Shown: positions 12,583-21,340 of the stretch, in pieces | Layout of the letters: every line of letters starts with the position of its first letter | Numbering within the stretch: position 1 is the stretch's first letter | Assembly (NCBI GenBank): GCA_029265615.1 | Contig: JAJUIB010000019.1 | Span: forward strand, 1-46,466 | Source: Spirochaetota bacterium | Lineage (GTDB): Bacteria > Spirochaetota > Spirochaetia > Treponematales > Rectinemataceae | DNA length: 46,466 nt | Reading direction: 5' to 3' | Program-made: the position numbers and the translations under genes | The notes under the pieces: generated by a model | Seen by the model: the letters and a program-made list of their open reading frames with translations, nothing else | Database searches by the model: none | What the model was told of the DNA's origin: nothing

Positions 12583-13538
12583 GCGTTTCCTCCCTTTCTG
12601 GCACCAGCAACCTCGTGTTCGTAGAACACCCAAAGCGACGAGGATTTAAAAATAAGTCCTGTGAGCACCAGAATGATGATGAACATGAACCAGGCGTTGG
12701 CCGCGGCATAGCCCAACTTGAAGTGGCGGAACGCGTTCTCGTACACATAGAGCCCGTAAAAGTAGGTCGACTTGAGCGGACCGCCCTTCGTGAGGAGTAG
12801 CACCAGCGAAAGCTGTTGCATCGCGCCGATGGTACTCGTGATGAGATTGAAAAGAAACGATGGTGTGATAAGCGGGAGGGTTATCGAGAAAAACTGCTGT
12901 ATGGGCGAGGCGCCTGCGATGAGCGCGTCCTCATAGATGTCCCGTGGGATGCTCTTGAGCGCGGTGTAGAAAATGAGCATCATCGTGCCCACACCCCACA
13001 GACTCGTGATGACCATGGCAATGACCGCCCAGGCAGGATCCTGGAGCCACCTAGGCCCCTGGAGACCCAGGCGTCCCAACAGCCAGTTGAGGATGCCGTA
13101 TTCGGAATTAAGAATCCAGCTCCACACGATGGCGACCGCGACGCTCGATACGACAGAGGGGAGGTAAAATATCGACCGAAACAGCGCAGCACCGCGCACC
13201 GGTCGAGAGATAAGCAGCGCAAGCCCCAAGGCCGCCGCGAGATTGAGCGGCACAAAGATAGCCGCGAATTTGAGGGTTATAGCCAGCGACTTCCAAAATT
13301 GCGGATCGTCGGTCAACATGGTCCGATAGTTGCCGAGTCCCACAAAGCGCGGCGCACCCAGCACCGGCCAGCTGAACAGACTCATGGCCGCCGAAAAAAG
13401 AAGCGGCCCGAGTGTAAATGCAACAAAGCCCACAAGCCAGGGAAGGATGAATAAATACGGCGTTGCACCCCATCGCCCAATCGCGCCGCGGACAGCCGCG
13501 CCGCGCCCCTTCGCGATGCGCCTTTGCGCCTTTGTCAT
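12579..13538 (-). CDS. Carbohydrate ABC transporter permease (MalF/UgpA/CUT1-like)
   Basis: The second permease of the importer, 319 residues. Six membrane segments follow a basic cytoplasmic N-terminus; the motifs PYLFILPWLVGFVAFTLGPLL and FVGLGNYRTM are typical of UgpA/LacF-type subunits (each abbreviated from the start of the protein). The EAA loop reads YEDALIAGASPIQQFFSITLP. The start codon is preceded by GGAG. It lies 105 bases after the binding-protein gene and overlaps the next permease by four bases. With the GH2 and GH63-like enzymes downstream this forms an uptake-and-cleavage operon. Confidence 0.94.
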   Translation of the reverse strand: MTKAQRRIAKGRGAAVRGAIGRWGATPYLFILPWLVGFVAFTLGPLLFSAAMSLFSWPVLGAPRFVGLGNYRTMLTDDPQFWKSLAITLKFAAIFVPLNLAAALGLALLISRPVRGAALFRSIFYLPSVVSSVAVAIVWSWILNSEYGILNWLLGRLGLQGPRWLQDPAWAVIAMVITSLWGVGTMMLIFYTALKSIPRDIYEDALIAGASPIQQFFSITLPLITPSFLFNLITSTIGAMQQLSLVLLLTKGGPLKSTYFYGLYVYENAFRHFKLGYAAANAWFMFIIILVLTGLIFKSSSLWVFYEHEVAGARKGGNA

Positions 13539-13642
13539 ATGCCCCGCTCCTCATTTGCAACCTGCGGGCATGCTGCCCGCGAGCATCGAGCCCCGCGCCC
13601 GACACCGTCGATAGTTGGCGATCACCCGCAGGTGCACCGATT

Positions 13643-14857
13643 TCATTCCACAAGCGCAGCGATCGACTTTTCAGGCGACTCGTAGATGCTCGGATTGAAA
13701 ATCTTCTGCAGAGCCTGACCAATCTTGTCAGAAAGCTCGCTCCAGTTCTCCACCCGGTATGAGGTTGGGACGTGGCCGGCGCTCTGTTCGAGCATTGTGT
13801 AATACACAGACATGAGCGGATCAGCGGTGAGCTTTTCACCCTCGGCCACCGAGCGGAGAACTGGCATCTCATGGCCGATCCTGAATTTGTTCGCTTCGGC
13901 GCTCGTCCAAAACTTCATAAATCGCCAGGCGGCCTCTTTGTGCTTGGACTTTGCGTACATCGCGATGCCCGAGATCGACACAACACTCACCGATGGCCGC
14001 CCTTCCTCGACCGAGGGCAACTTGGCAAGGCCAAAGGGTATGCCATCCTTTTGAATCGCGGGCATTGACCAGGAGCCGTTGATAAACATGGCGACCTTGC
14101 CCGAGCGGAGCTCTTTGGCCCCCGAGCCCTCGGTCGCAACCGCATAACCCTCTTTCATAGCCGTTTGCATCTTCTCAAGAAGAGCGATAACCTTCGGGCT
14201 ATCGATGCCACCCCGGAGCTTCCCCTCAGCCCCGAGATAGCCTGCGCCTGCGTTCCAGAGATAATGCTCGAAGTCGTAGGGGTCGGGCGCTCCCTGAAAG
14301 GCGAAGCCGTATATCTTTTCCTTCGGGTTTGCCACCTTTTTCGCCGTCGCAAGGAGTTCGTCCCAGGTCCAGTCCCCTTTCGGATACGATACTCCCGCTT
14401 TATCAAACAGAGCCTTGTTGTAATACACGACATGCGTCGTATAGCCGATGGGTAGTCCGAGCGTCTTGTTGTCTATCGACGTGTAATTGAAAAGTGTCTC
14501 ATAGAAGTCTTTTTTGAACCCGCGCTTTTCCTTGGCGATCCACCCATCGAGCGGCTCAAGTCCGCCCTTGTAGTGGGAAAAATTCCACATATACATAACA
14601 TCAGGCGCGTCCTCCGCACCCAGCCCCGCTGCCAGCTTGGTATCGAAGTCGTCGCCATATCCCTCAAGGACCACCTCGATGTCGGGATTTGTCGCAACGA
14701 ACTGGTCGACAAGGGCCTGCTGAAGCGCAAGCGTTTCTTCCGAATCCCAGGTCGCAAACCGAATGCTCACCTTTTCTGGCTTTTTCGCGGCACAGCCGCC
14801 CAAGGCAAGAACAAACACCAGACTTACTGTAAGCACCCCACTGCGTCTTCGTTTCAT
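13643..14857 (-). CDS. Sugar ABC transporter substrate-binding lipoprotein
   Basis: Extracytoplasmic solute-binding protein (family 1, MalE/UgpB-like), 404 residues. The N-terminus has a basic stretch, a hydrophobic core and a lipobox ending LALGGC, so it is a lipid-anchored protein. Then come VSIRFATWDSEETLALQQAL, DDFDTKLAAGLGAEDAPDV and WTWDELLATAKKV, all characteristic of this family, and AWRFMKFWTS near the end. Two ATGs occur in tandem; the second (14857) gives better spacing from GGAGGT. It is the first gene of the operon, with a promoter at 14924-14951 and an upstream box shared in form with the divergent regulator. Confidence 0.94.
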   Translation of the reverse strand: MKRRRSGVLTVSLVFVLALGGCAAKKPEKVSIRFATWDSEETLALQQALVDQFVATNPDIEVVLEGYGDDFDTKLAAGLGAEDAPDVMYMWNFSHYKGGLEPLDGWIAKEKRGFKKDFYETLFNYTSIDNKTLGLPIGYTTHVVYYNKALFDKAGVSYPKGDWTWDELLATAKKVANPKEKIYGFAFQGAPDPYDFEHYLWNAGAGYLGAEGKLRGGIDSPKVIALLEKMQTAMKEGYAVATEGSGAKELRSGKVAMFINGSWSMPAIQKDGIPFGLAKLPSVEEGRPSVSVVSISGIAMYAKSKHKEAAWRFMKFWTSAEANKFRIGHEMPVLRSVAEGEKLTADPLMSVYYTMLEQSAGHVPTSYRVENWSELSDKIGQALQKIFNPSIYESPEKSIAALVE

Positions 14858-14923
14858 CATGTACCTCCACCGTGCCACAAGGAAAGCCGACAGCCCCGCC
14901 ATCGGCACTCCAGCCTTGCTGTG

Positions 14924-14951
14924 AGGATAGCGCAATTTACAAAACTGTCAA
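14924..14951 (-). promoter_or_regulatory. Promoter of the sugar-uptake operon
   Basis: On the minus strand: -35 TTGACA (14946-14951), 16-base spacer, -10 TATCCT (14924-14929). It would give a leader of about 60 bases before the binding-protein gene. A perfect -35 in a GC-rich region makes it credible. Confidence 0.65.
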
Positions 14952-14956
14952 GCAAT

Positions 14957-14972
14957 TTTACTAAACTTTACC
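14957..14972 (-). promoter_or_regulatory. Direct-repeat box upstream of the sugar operon -35
   Basis: Minus strand GGTAAAGTTTAGTAAA: GTAAA repeated with a 10-base period, ending 5 bases before the -35. It matches 13 of 16 bases with the box at 15027-15042, which stands in the same place and direction relative to its own promoter. Candidate activator site, or an A-rich UP element. Confidence 0.45.
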
Positions 14973-15026
14973 AGGACATTGTGCAAGCATTACCCCAAAA
15001 ATACTCTATAATATGTTCTTGCATAT

Positions 15027-15042
15027 GGTAAAATCTTGTAAA
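15027..15042 (+). promoter_or_regulatory. Direct-repeat box upstream of the LacI-family gene -35
   Basis: GGTAAAATCTTGTAAA on the plus strand, ending 4 bases before the TTGACA of the regulator gene. It is the partner of the box at 14957-14972. Confidence 0.45.
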
Positions 15043-15046
15043 CGAA

Positions 15047-15076
15047 TTGACAGGCGTCGCCCTGTGAGCCTAGTAT
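15047..15076 (+). promoter_or_regulatory. Promoter of the first LacI-family regulator gene
   Basis: TTGACA (15047-15052), 18-base spacer, TAGTAT (15071-15076). The -10 ends 7 bases before the ATG at 15084 and there is no ribosome-binding site, so the transcript is probably leaderless. Confidence 0.6.
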
Positions 15077-15083
15077 CTACGTC

Positions 15084-16097
15084 ATGGCGACCATACGGGA
15101 CATTGCAGAAAAGGCCGGTGTTTCCCCCGCGACCGTCTCGCGCGTCCTCAACCGCGACGAAACGCTCTCTATCGGCCCCGAAAAGCGGGCGCTCATCCTG
15201 GAAATCGCCGAAGATCTCGCCTACAAAACCCCGAAGCGCCGGAGAGCAGAAGCGGCGGCGGAGCAGACGCAACTCCCCCTCGTCTTTCTCCTCCTCTACA
15301 GCCACAGCGAAGAGCTTGACGATCCGTACTACCTCGCCATCCACCATGCGGCGCGGGTAGCAGCGGCAAAACGAGGCATCCGCAGCCTTGATGCTTTTTA
15401 TAAAGGGCCCGAAGACATCCCTACGCTGCCAAGAGCCGCGGCGGGGTTCGTCGTCATTGGGAGCGAGGGCGGCTACGATCCGGCGCTCGCCGACTTTCTC
15501 GCCGCACCAGGCGGGATTTGCGTCGATTTCGATCCGGGTCAGGAAGAACTCGACGTCGTGCTCGCCGATTTTAGGCGCCCCATCGCGGAGATCGTCGCCA
15601 CGTTCATGGATGCCGGCTACACCCGCATCGGCTACATCGGCGGTAAAGAGCTCAGCTATGACAAGACACGGGAAATCGACGACCCGCGTAAGATGCTTTT
15701 CACCGAGGAATTGGCCCGTCACGGCCTTTTCATTGCCGATCTCGTGTACGCCGAGGGGAGCTACTCACCGGCCACCGGCTACGCAGCGACACAGGCCCTC
15801 CTTGCACGCGAACCGCGGCCTGAGGCGCTCTTTGTTGCAAGCGACAACATGGCGGTAGGCGTCTATCGCGCGCTCGCCGAAGCGGGACTCGCCATCCCCG
15901 CGGACATCGCCGTTGTCGGCTGCAACGACCAGGCAGGTTCGGCATACATGACGCCGCCACTCTCGACCATTCGCATTCCCCGCGCCGCGATGGGCGAAGT
16001 GGCGGTCGGACTTGCCTTGAGCCGCGCAATTGACCCGCGCGAATTCGGTCTCCGCGTCGCCGTGCCCACGGCCTTTGTGCAGAGAAAGAGCGTCTGA
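15084..16097 (+). CDS. LacI-family transcriptional regulator of the sugar locus
   Basis: A 337-residue repressor-type regulator. The N-terminal helix-turn-helix reads MATIRDIAEKAGVSPATVS followed by RVLNRDETLSIG, then a hinge and a periplasmic-binding-protein-like sugar-sensing domain (FVVIGSEGGYDPAL, YTRIGYIGG, EALFVASDNMAVGVYRAL, VVGCNDQAGSAYMTPPLSTI). It resembles EbgR/GalR-type regulators of galactoside use. It diverges from the binding-protein operon, which is its most likely target. No standard LacI palindrome was found in the shared 226-base gap; instead two direct-repeat boxes sit next to the two -35 elements. The ATG has no ribosome-binding site. Confidence 0.92.
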   Translation: MATIRDIAEKAGVSPATVSRVLNRDETLSIGPEKRALILEIAEDLAYKTPKRRRAEAAAEQTQLPLVFLLLYSHSEELDDPYYLAIHHAARVAAAKRGIRSLDAFYKGPEDIPTLPRAAAGFVVIGSEGGYDPALADFLAAPGGICVDFDPGQEELDVVLADFRRPIAEIVATFMDAGYTRIGYIGGKELSYDKTREIDDPRKMLFTEELARHGLFIADLVYAEGSYSPATGYAATQALLAREPRPEALFVASDNMAVGVYRALAEAGLAIPADIAVVGCNDQAGSAYMTPPLSTIRIPRAAMGEVAVGLALSRAIDPREFGLRVAVPTAFVQRKSV

Positions 16098-16129
16098 CCC
16101 CCTCGGTCACGCGGGTAGATGCGCTGTTT

Positions 16130-17179
16130 TTAGGCCCGCAGATATTTTTGCTCGCCCGCTCCATAGAGGCGTTCGGCGTCAACCTTATCGCCTTCCCCGT
16201 TTTTCACGAGCCCGCGGAACGCGCCAAAAGGCCCATGGTAGTCGCTCCGCACAATGCCAAGGTTAAAACACAGATCATTCGTGACTTCCGGCACGAACAC
16301 GAGATCGACAAGCCCCTCGACGTCCTGAATGATCCACTCGCCGTCGGGGCCGCGCGGCCGCGTCACTTTGACGGGAGGAAGCGGCCAAACCCGGTTGTTG
16401 ATCCAGAGGCAGTTCTCGTTGTACCGCGCCTGGTCTTTCACCTGGTTGTCCGTAAGGTTGAAGCCGACCCGGCGCCCCTTGTCGTCGAGTCCGAAGCCCG
16501 TCACCCAGTCGTAGCGCATCCGCCAGGGATAAAACCCCTTGTGCTCGTCGACAACGCCCATCGCCTGCGCGCCGTCGAAGACATATCGCTCGCCGCCAGC
16601 GGTGAATTCGCCCTCAAGCGGCATGAGCGTTTTCATCGAATACATGGCGCGGTTGAGGCCGAGCGGCAGGCAGGCCGCACTTGGCGCGCAGCTCCGGGGG
16701 CCGTAGGCGAAGCGGAAGTGTCCCGAGAAACCACGAGTGGCGTCGTGGCAGCGCCGTCCAACCTGTATCTCCCAGGCGCCCTCGGCAAGCGGCGCCCTGT
16801 ATTCAAGGAGAACGTCGCGCGTGCGATAGACAACGGTCGACCCCGCAAGCTCCTCGCCAAAGGCGAAGGCGGAGCCGGGAATCGGCCGCTGCAAACTGTA
16901 GCGGATCTTCTGCTCGCGATCGTAGGCATGGAAAATGGCCGCACTAAACAGCTTCGCGTTGTAGAGCGCGGTGAAAAAGAACCACCTTCCGTCGCCGAAT
17001 TGAAAGGCCCGCCACTCTTTAAGGCGAAAGTCCTTGACCCAGCGCGGCACGGAATAGTGGTAGGGGCGCGCCACATCAAGCATGTTCGCACGCGGAAAGG
17101 GCGCGTTGAAACGGCCGAGCTCAAATGCGCCTCCGCGAACGGCCGACTCAGGCGGAGCGGCGAAGGGGTTGGCCGGCAT
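16130..17179 (-). CDS. DUF2804 domain-containing protein
   Basis: A 349-residue soluble protein of the DUF2804 family, function unknown. Features seen: RPYHYSVPRWVKDFRLKEW near the N-terminus, a beta-rich body, HKGFYPWRMRYDWVTG near residue 215, GFNLTDNQVKD, and the C-terminal GDKVDAERLYGAGEQKYLRA typical of the family. The layout resembles lipocalin-like or hydroxyneurosporene-synthase-like beta proteins, but that is only a resemblance. No signal peptide or membrane segment. It starts 5 bases after the dehydrogenase gene and is probably in its operon; the start has only a weak AAGG upstream. It faces the end of the LacI regulator gene. Confidence 0.82.
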   Translation of the reverse strand: MPANPFAAPPESAVRGGAFELGRFNAPFPRANMLDVARPYHYSVPRWVKDFRLKEWRAFQFGDGRWFFFTALYNAKLFSAAIFHAYDREQKIRYSLQRPIPGSAFAFGEELAGSTVVYRTRDVLLEYRAPLAEGAWEIQVGRRCHDATRGFSGHFRFAYGPRSCAPSAACLPLGLNRAMYSMKTLMPLEGEFTAGGERYVFDGAQAMGVVDEHKGFYPWRMRYDWVTGFGLDDKGRRVGFNLTDNQVKDQARYNENCLWINNRVWPLPPVKVTRPRGPDGEWIIQDVEGLVDLVFVPEVTNDLCFNLGIVRSDYHGPFGAFRGLVKNGEGDKVDAERLYGAGEQKYLRA

Positions 17180-17184
17180 GTGCC

Positions 17185-18069
17185 TTACACAAGCCCGCGC
17201 TCGTAGAGCAGGTAGAGCGCCTGGGTGCCATTGTCGTCGAAGCCCTCGGCACTCGCCCGCGCAAAAAGGCGCTCCGCGAGCTCGAGGAGCGGAAGCTTGA
17301 GCTTCATCTCGCGGGCCGCTTCAAGGGCGATGCGGAGATCTTTGAGAAAGTGCTTCACATAGAACCCCGGCGCGAAGTCCCCGTCGAGCATGCGCGGCAC
17401 CATGTTGTTGAGTTGCCAGCTCCCCGCCGAGCCCGCGCCGATGCTCTGGAGCACGGTGCGCGGATCAAGACCGGCGGCCTTGGCGTAGCGCATCGCCTCG
17501 ACCGCACCCGTCAGGTTGCTCGCAATGACGATCTGATTCGCCATTTTCGTGTGCTGCCCCGCGCCTGCGGGCCCTTGGAGCACGACGGTCTTTCCCATCA
17601 CCTCAAGAAGGGGCTTTACCGCCTCGAAATCGGCGCGTTCGCCGCCAACCATGATGGTGAGCGCCGCGTTGCGCGCTCCCACGTCGCCACCGGAAACCGG
17701 GGCGTCAAGAGCGTGGAGCCCCCGCGTCTGCGCCTCGGTAAATATGCGCCGCGCAAGATCGGGCTTCGAGGTGGTCGTATCGACAAGATAGGCGCCCGGT
17801 CGCGCCGTTGCGATAAGGCCCTTCGGGCCGAAGTAGACTTCTTCGACATCGCTCGGATAGCCGACCATCGTGAACACAACCGAACAACGCGGTGCAAGCG
17901 CCGCGGGGCTCTCGGCCCACTCGGCGCCGGCGGACAGAAGGTCGGCGGCCTTCTCCTTGGTCCGCGTGTAGACGAGCACCCGATATCCGGCCTTCATGAG
18001 GTGGCCAGCCATACTTTTTCCCATGACGCCGATGCCGATAAACCCAAGCGTATCCTTTGCGGGATCCAT
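17185..18069 (-). CDS. 3-hydroxyisobutyrate/2-hydroxy-3-oxopropionate dehydrogenase-like protein
   Basis: A 294-residue NAD(P)-dependent beta-hydroxyacid dehydrogenase. The cofactor-binding GFIGIGVMGKSMAGHLMKAG is at the N-terminus, DAPVSGGDVGARN (substrate-binding DxPVSGG motif) near residue 118, and the catalytic lysine lies in GAGQHTKMANQI near 168. These are the signatures of MmsB/GarR/GlxR enzymes; the substrate (3-hydroxyisobutyrate, tartronate semialdehyde, or a related acid) cannot be settled from sequence. The ATG at 18069 follows AGGAGGT; the much longer frame upstream overlaps the adenosine-kinase gene and is rejected. It sits between the DUF355 gene and the DUF2804 gene, probably in one operon. 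Confidence 0.9.
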   Translation of the reverse strand: MDPAKDTLGFIGIGVMGKSMAGHLMKAGYRVLVYTRTKEKAADLLSAGAEWAESPAALAPRCSVVFTMVGYPSDVEEVYFGPKGLIATARPGAYLVDTTTSKPDLARRIFTEAQTRGLHALDAPVSGGDVGARNAALTIMVGGERADFEAVKPLLEVMGKTVVLQGPAGAGQHTKMANQIVIASNLTGAVEAMRYAKAAGLDPRTVLQSIGAGSAGSWQLNNMVPRMLDGDFAPGFYVKHFLKDLRIALEAAREMKLKLPLLELAERLFARASAEGFDDNGTQALYLLYERGLV

Positions 18070-18157
18070 ACCCCACCTCCTCTTCGTGTCGCACATCCTA
18101 GCCCGCACGCGCGGCAGAGGACAAGCGCGTAGCCGCGCCCCCCCGCCTGGAGCGTGT

Positions 18158-18643
18158 TTAGAACTTGTACCCGAAGCGCCGGAGCATCGCCTTCCGCTCG
18201 GCTTTGTCTTCCGGGCCCTCGATGCCTGCCGGCGAGCTCCCGTCCACAACCCCGAGAATGCCCGCCCCCTGCTCCGTTCTCGCAACAATAAGCTCGACGG
18301 GATTCGCCGTCGCACAGTATACATGACAAACCTCCGGACAGGCCTTGATACGATCAAGCACATTGATAGGATAGGCGCCCGGCCCGATAACGAGGTAAAA
18401 CGTATGCCCCGCGCCTGTCGCGCGGGCCATTGCCGCCGCGATTTCGACAAGGCGGGGGTCGCTTCCCTCGGTTCGGATAAGGCAGGGGCCCGAAGCCTCG
18501 TTGAAGGCAAGCCCCCATTTCACACCCGGCACCGAGCCAGCCATGATCTCGCCAATATCCTCGACCGTTTTGATGAAGTGCGACTGTCCAACAACGACAT
18601 TGCATTCTGCATCACACACTAAGCGGATCGCTTCGATGTTCAT
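18158..18643 (-). CDS. Adenosine-specific kinase (DUF355 family)
   Basis: A 161-residue protein matching the small adenosine-specific kinase family (DUF355), best known from archaea and thermophilic bacteria. The conserved stretches are all present: WGLAFNEASGPCLIRTEGSD, AGHTFYLVIGPGAYPINVL, CPEVCHVYCATANPVELIV and GAGILGVVDGSSPAGIE, ending in RRFGYKF. The ATG at 18643 has AAGGAG upstream; the longer frame adds 18 residues outside the family. The dehydrogenase gene follows 88 bases later on the same strand. The role is nucleoside salvage if the family assignment holds; biochemical proof in bacteria is thin. Confidence 0.9.
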   Translation of the reverse strand: MNIEAIRLVCDAECNVVVGQSHFIKTVEDIGEIMAGSVPGVKWGLAFNEASGPCLIRTEGSDPRLVEIAAAMARATGAGHTFYLVIGPGAYPINVLDRIKACPEVCHVYCATANPVELIVARTEQGAGILGVVDGSSPAGIEGPEDKAERKAMLRRFGYKF

Positions 18644-18718
18644 ATCCCTCTCCTTCCCCCTGTGCACAGCGTCATGGCGAGGCGGCCTCCGGCGCACAGA
18701 ATACCCCGCGCGTCGGCG

Positions 18719-19582
18719 CTAGGCATCTATTCCAAGTACTGTCTTGAGAACATAGCCGACCAAGAACGAGAAGACGGCGACACCAAGGCTTATAAAGGTC
18801 ATCTCGAAGAAGCGCCGCTTGAAGTCCAGGTCTTTCGCCACCGAAATATAGTAGTTGAAGCCGAAAATGATGAGCACCGCCGTCGCGAGTGTGATCGCCA
18901 ACGCGAGAATCTTTGTGCCGAGGAGCAAGAAGGGTAAAATGAGGAGGAGAACCGTAAGGAGGTAGGCGACCCCCGTATAGATCGCCGATTTGCCGGCCCG
19001 CGGATCATTTTCCGCCTTCGAGGAGAGGTAATCCGAGGCCGCCATCGAAAATGCCGCCGAGATTCCCGTGACAAGCCCCGCAAGCGAAATGATCTTCGTG
19101 TCCGCAAGCGCGAGGGTAAAGCCCGCAAGTGCCCCCGTAAGCTCAACGAGCGCGTCATTCAGCCCCAGCACGACCGAGCCAACATACTGGAGCCGCTCCT
19201 CGTCGAGGAGGGCAAGGAGTGCGCGCTCATGCTCACCCTCCTCAGCGGAAAACTTCGCGGTCTCCGGAATGGCCGCGGCAAGTTCTGCGTAGCGCTTCGA
19301 TGCCGTGCCCTCGGTGCGCTCCATGAGCTTCAGCGTAAAGGTCAGCCCGAGAAGCCGCGCAAGAACGACGAGCCGAAAAGCGCGCAGGCGGAGCGGTTTG
19401 GGCGTCACACCGATCCGCGCCGCCCAGAAGTCAGCATGCTTTTTTTCTTCCGCGGCAATGCGCGACAAAACCGCCGCGTTGTTTGCATCCTTGCAGCCTG
19501 CCGCAAGTCGCGCATAGACCTCGTGCTCCGTGATTTCGAGCCTGGCGGCCGCGAGGGCCGCCTTCCTGATTTTCTCGTCCAT
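18719..19582 (-). CDS. Ferritin-like domain fused to VIT1/CCC1 metal transporter
   Basis: A 287-residue membrane protein. Residues 1 to about 135 form a ferritin-like/rubrerythrin-type four-helix region with iron-ligand-like motifs EITEHEVYARL, EEKKHADFW and EEGEHERALL. The rest is a VIT1/CCC1-type transporter: GSVVLGLNDALVELTGALAG, GISAAFSMAASDYLSSKAE, followed by three further membrane helices. Proteins of this type (MbfA-like) use the ferritin-like domain to collect iron or manganese for export. The ATG at 19582 starts at the usual family N-terminus; no ribosome-binding site is present and TATACT lies 8 bases upstream, so the transcript may be leaderless. The longer frame upstream overlaps glpK and is not real. 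Confidence 0.9.
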   Translation of the reverse strand: MDEKIRKAALAAARLEITEHEVYARLAAGCKDANNAAVLSRIAAEEKKHADFWAARIGVTPKPLRLRAFRLVVLARLLGLTFTLKLMERTEGTASKRYAELAAAIPETAKFSAEEGEHERALLALLDEERLQYVGSVVLGLNDALVELTGALAGFTLALADTKIISLAGLVTGISAAFSMAASDYLSSKAENDPRAGKSAIYTGVAYLLTVLLLILPFLLLGTKILALAITLATAVLIIFGFNYYISVAKDLDFKRRFFEMTFISLGVAVFSFLVGYVLKTVLGIDA

Positions 19583-19590
19583 GGAAATGG

Positions 19591-19596
19591 AGTATA
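19591..19596 (-). promoter_or_regulatory. Candidate -10 element (TATACT) of the ferritin-like/VIT1 gene
   Basis: Minus strand TATACT, 8 bases before the ATG at 19582. No convincing -35 and no ribosome-binding site. Confidence 0.35.
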
Positions 19597-19649
19597 GCGT
19601 CATTGCAGGGTTCGCGCGAGCACAGGAGCGCGCAAGCACCAGCCCCCGC

Positions 19650-21140
19650 TTACTTATAGTGCCGGGCCGTGCCCACTGCCTTTTGCCAGCGTTCCAGAAG
19701 CCGCGCCCGGCGCTCCGCTGCCATTTCCGGCACAAATTCGCGCTTTTTCCGCCAATTGCGCTCCACTTCGCCGAGGTTTGCCCAATAGCCAACGGACAAG
19801 CCCGCAAGGTAGGCGGCACCAAGCGCCGTGATCTCGCCTACTTCGGGCAACACAACCGAACGCTCAAGCACATCGGCCTGGAACTGCATAAGGAAACTGT
19901 TCGCGGAGGCACCGCCATCGGCCTTGATACAGGGGATGCGCCGCCCGAAATCGCCCTCCATCGCCACAAGGAGATCCCGTGACTGATAGGCGATCGACTC
20001 GAGCGCCGCACGGACAAAGTGCGCCCGTGTCGTCCCGCGGGTGATACCAACCACCGTCCCCCGCGCCTCGGAATCCCAGTATGGGGCGCCCATGCCCACA
20101 AAGGCAGGTACCATGAAAACCTCGCCCGAGTCCTCGACCGACCGCGCAAGACGCTCGCTCTCCGAAGAATCGGCGACAAGCCCCATTTGATCGCGGAGCC
20201 ACTGAATCACCGCCCCCGCAATAAAGACCGAGCCCTCGAGCGCGTACGTATAGCCCTTCCCGAGGTCCCAGGCCACTGTCGTCAGCAGGTTGTTCTTCGA
20301 CACAACCGGCACGCTTCCCGTATTCATCAGCGTGAAACACCCCGTCCCGTAGGTGTTTTTCGCCGTCCCCGGTTCAAAACACGCATGCCCGAAGAGCGCC
20401 GCCTGCTGGTCCCCCGCGCAGCCCGTCACCGGCACCTCAGCGCCGAGGAGCTCCTTGCGTGCCAGGCCGAAATGTGCGGAACTCGGCACCACGTCAGGAA
20501 GGATGGCCGCAGGAATCTTGAACAGCTTGAGGAGTTCCTCATCCCACCGCCCCTCTTTGATGTTGAAAAGAAGGGTGCGGCTCGCATTGGTCGGATCGGT
20601 GAGGTGCCGCCCCGTAAGCTTGTAGATAAGCCAGGAATCCACCGTGCCGAACATAAGTTCGCCGCGCTCGGCGCGGTGTCGGAGCTCTGGGTACTCGGCA
20701 AACAGCCACATGAGCTTTGTCCCCGAAAAATACGCATCGATCACAAGACCCGTTTTTTCCCGCACGAGGTCGGAGAGCCCTAGCGCGCGGAGCTCCTGGC
20801 AAATCTCCGCCGAGCGGCGGCACTGCCACACGATTGCGTTATGCACCGGCTTACCGCTCGCCCGATCCCAGAGCACCGTCGTCTCCCGTTGATTCGTGAT
20901 GCCGACCGCCGCCACCTGATCCGGCTCGATTTGCGCCGCCTCGATCGCCCCGCGGGCCGCCTCAAGCTGCGTCCGCCAGATTTCCTCAGGATCGTGCTCA
21001 ACCCATCCCGGCTTCGGAAAAATCTGCGTAAAGGGTATCTGCTTGAGCCCGATGATGCTGCCTTCATGATTAAAAAGGATCGCGCGCGACGAAGTGGTTC
21101 CCTGGTCAAGAGCGAGAATGTACAGTTCTTTTGCGGCCAT
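19650..21140 (-). CDS. glpK: Glycerol kinase
   Basis: Phosphorylates glycerol to sn-glycerol 3-phosphate with ATP, in the cytoplasm. The 496-residue protein shows the FGGY kinase layout: [19 protein letters not shown] at the N-terminus, [18 protein letters not shown], the [19 protein letters not shown] region, [11 protein letters not shown] and [17 protein letters not shown], then [20 protein letters not shown]. Length is typical. The ATG at 21140 follows GGAGG by 6 bases. It is monocistronic here; no glpF or glpD is adjacent. The gap to the ferritin-like/VIT1 gene downstream is 67 bases and shows no terminator. Confidence 0.97.
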   Translation of the reverse strand: MAAKELYILALDQGTTSSRAILFNHEGSIIGLKQIPFTQIFPKPGWVEHDPEEIWRTQLEAARGAIEAAQIEPDQVAAVGITNQRETTVLWDRASGKPVHNAIVWQCRRSAEICQELRALGLSDLVREKTGLVIDAYFSGTKLMWLFAEYPELRHRAERGELMFGTVDSWLIYKLTGRHLTDPTNASRTLLFNIKEGRWDEELLKLFKIPAAILPDVVPSSAHFGLARKELLGAEVPVTGCAGDQQAALFGHACFEPGTAKNTYGTGCFTLMNTGSVPVVSKNNLLTTVAWDLGKGYTYALEGSVFIAGAVIQWLRDQMGLVADSSESERLARSVEDSGEVFMVPAFVGMGAPYWDSEARGTVVGITRGTTRAHFVRAALESIAYQSRDLLVAMEGDFGRRIPCIKADGGASANSFLMQFQADVLERSVVLPEVGEITALGAAYLAGLSVGYWANLGEVERNWRKKREFVPEMAAERRARLLERWQKAVGTARHYK

Positions 21141-21168
21141 GCCGTCCTCCGGTGACAAAGCTGTCGCC

Positions 21169-21197
21169 AGTATACGTCCCTTTCTTCGCCCTGTGCA
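21169..21197 (-). promoter_or_regulatory. Candidate glpK promoter
   Basis: Minus strand TGCACA (21192-21197), 17-base spacer, TATACT (21169-21174), with a leader of about 20 bases to the glpK ATG. The -35 matches 4 of 6 consensus bases. Confidence 0.45.
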
Positions 21198-21340
21198 GTG
21201 TCTTTTTTCCCCTGCAATTTAAACATAATTCATCCGCATGCCTGCGATTCCGTTTGCCTCAGACGAGCACGGCGGATGCATACGGCCCGCCCGCACACTC
21301 TGGATTGCCTTCCGGCTGGCTCTGTGCTCCAATAGAAGAC

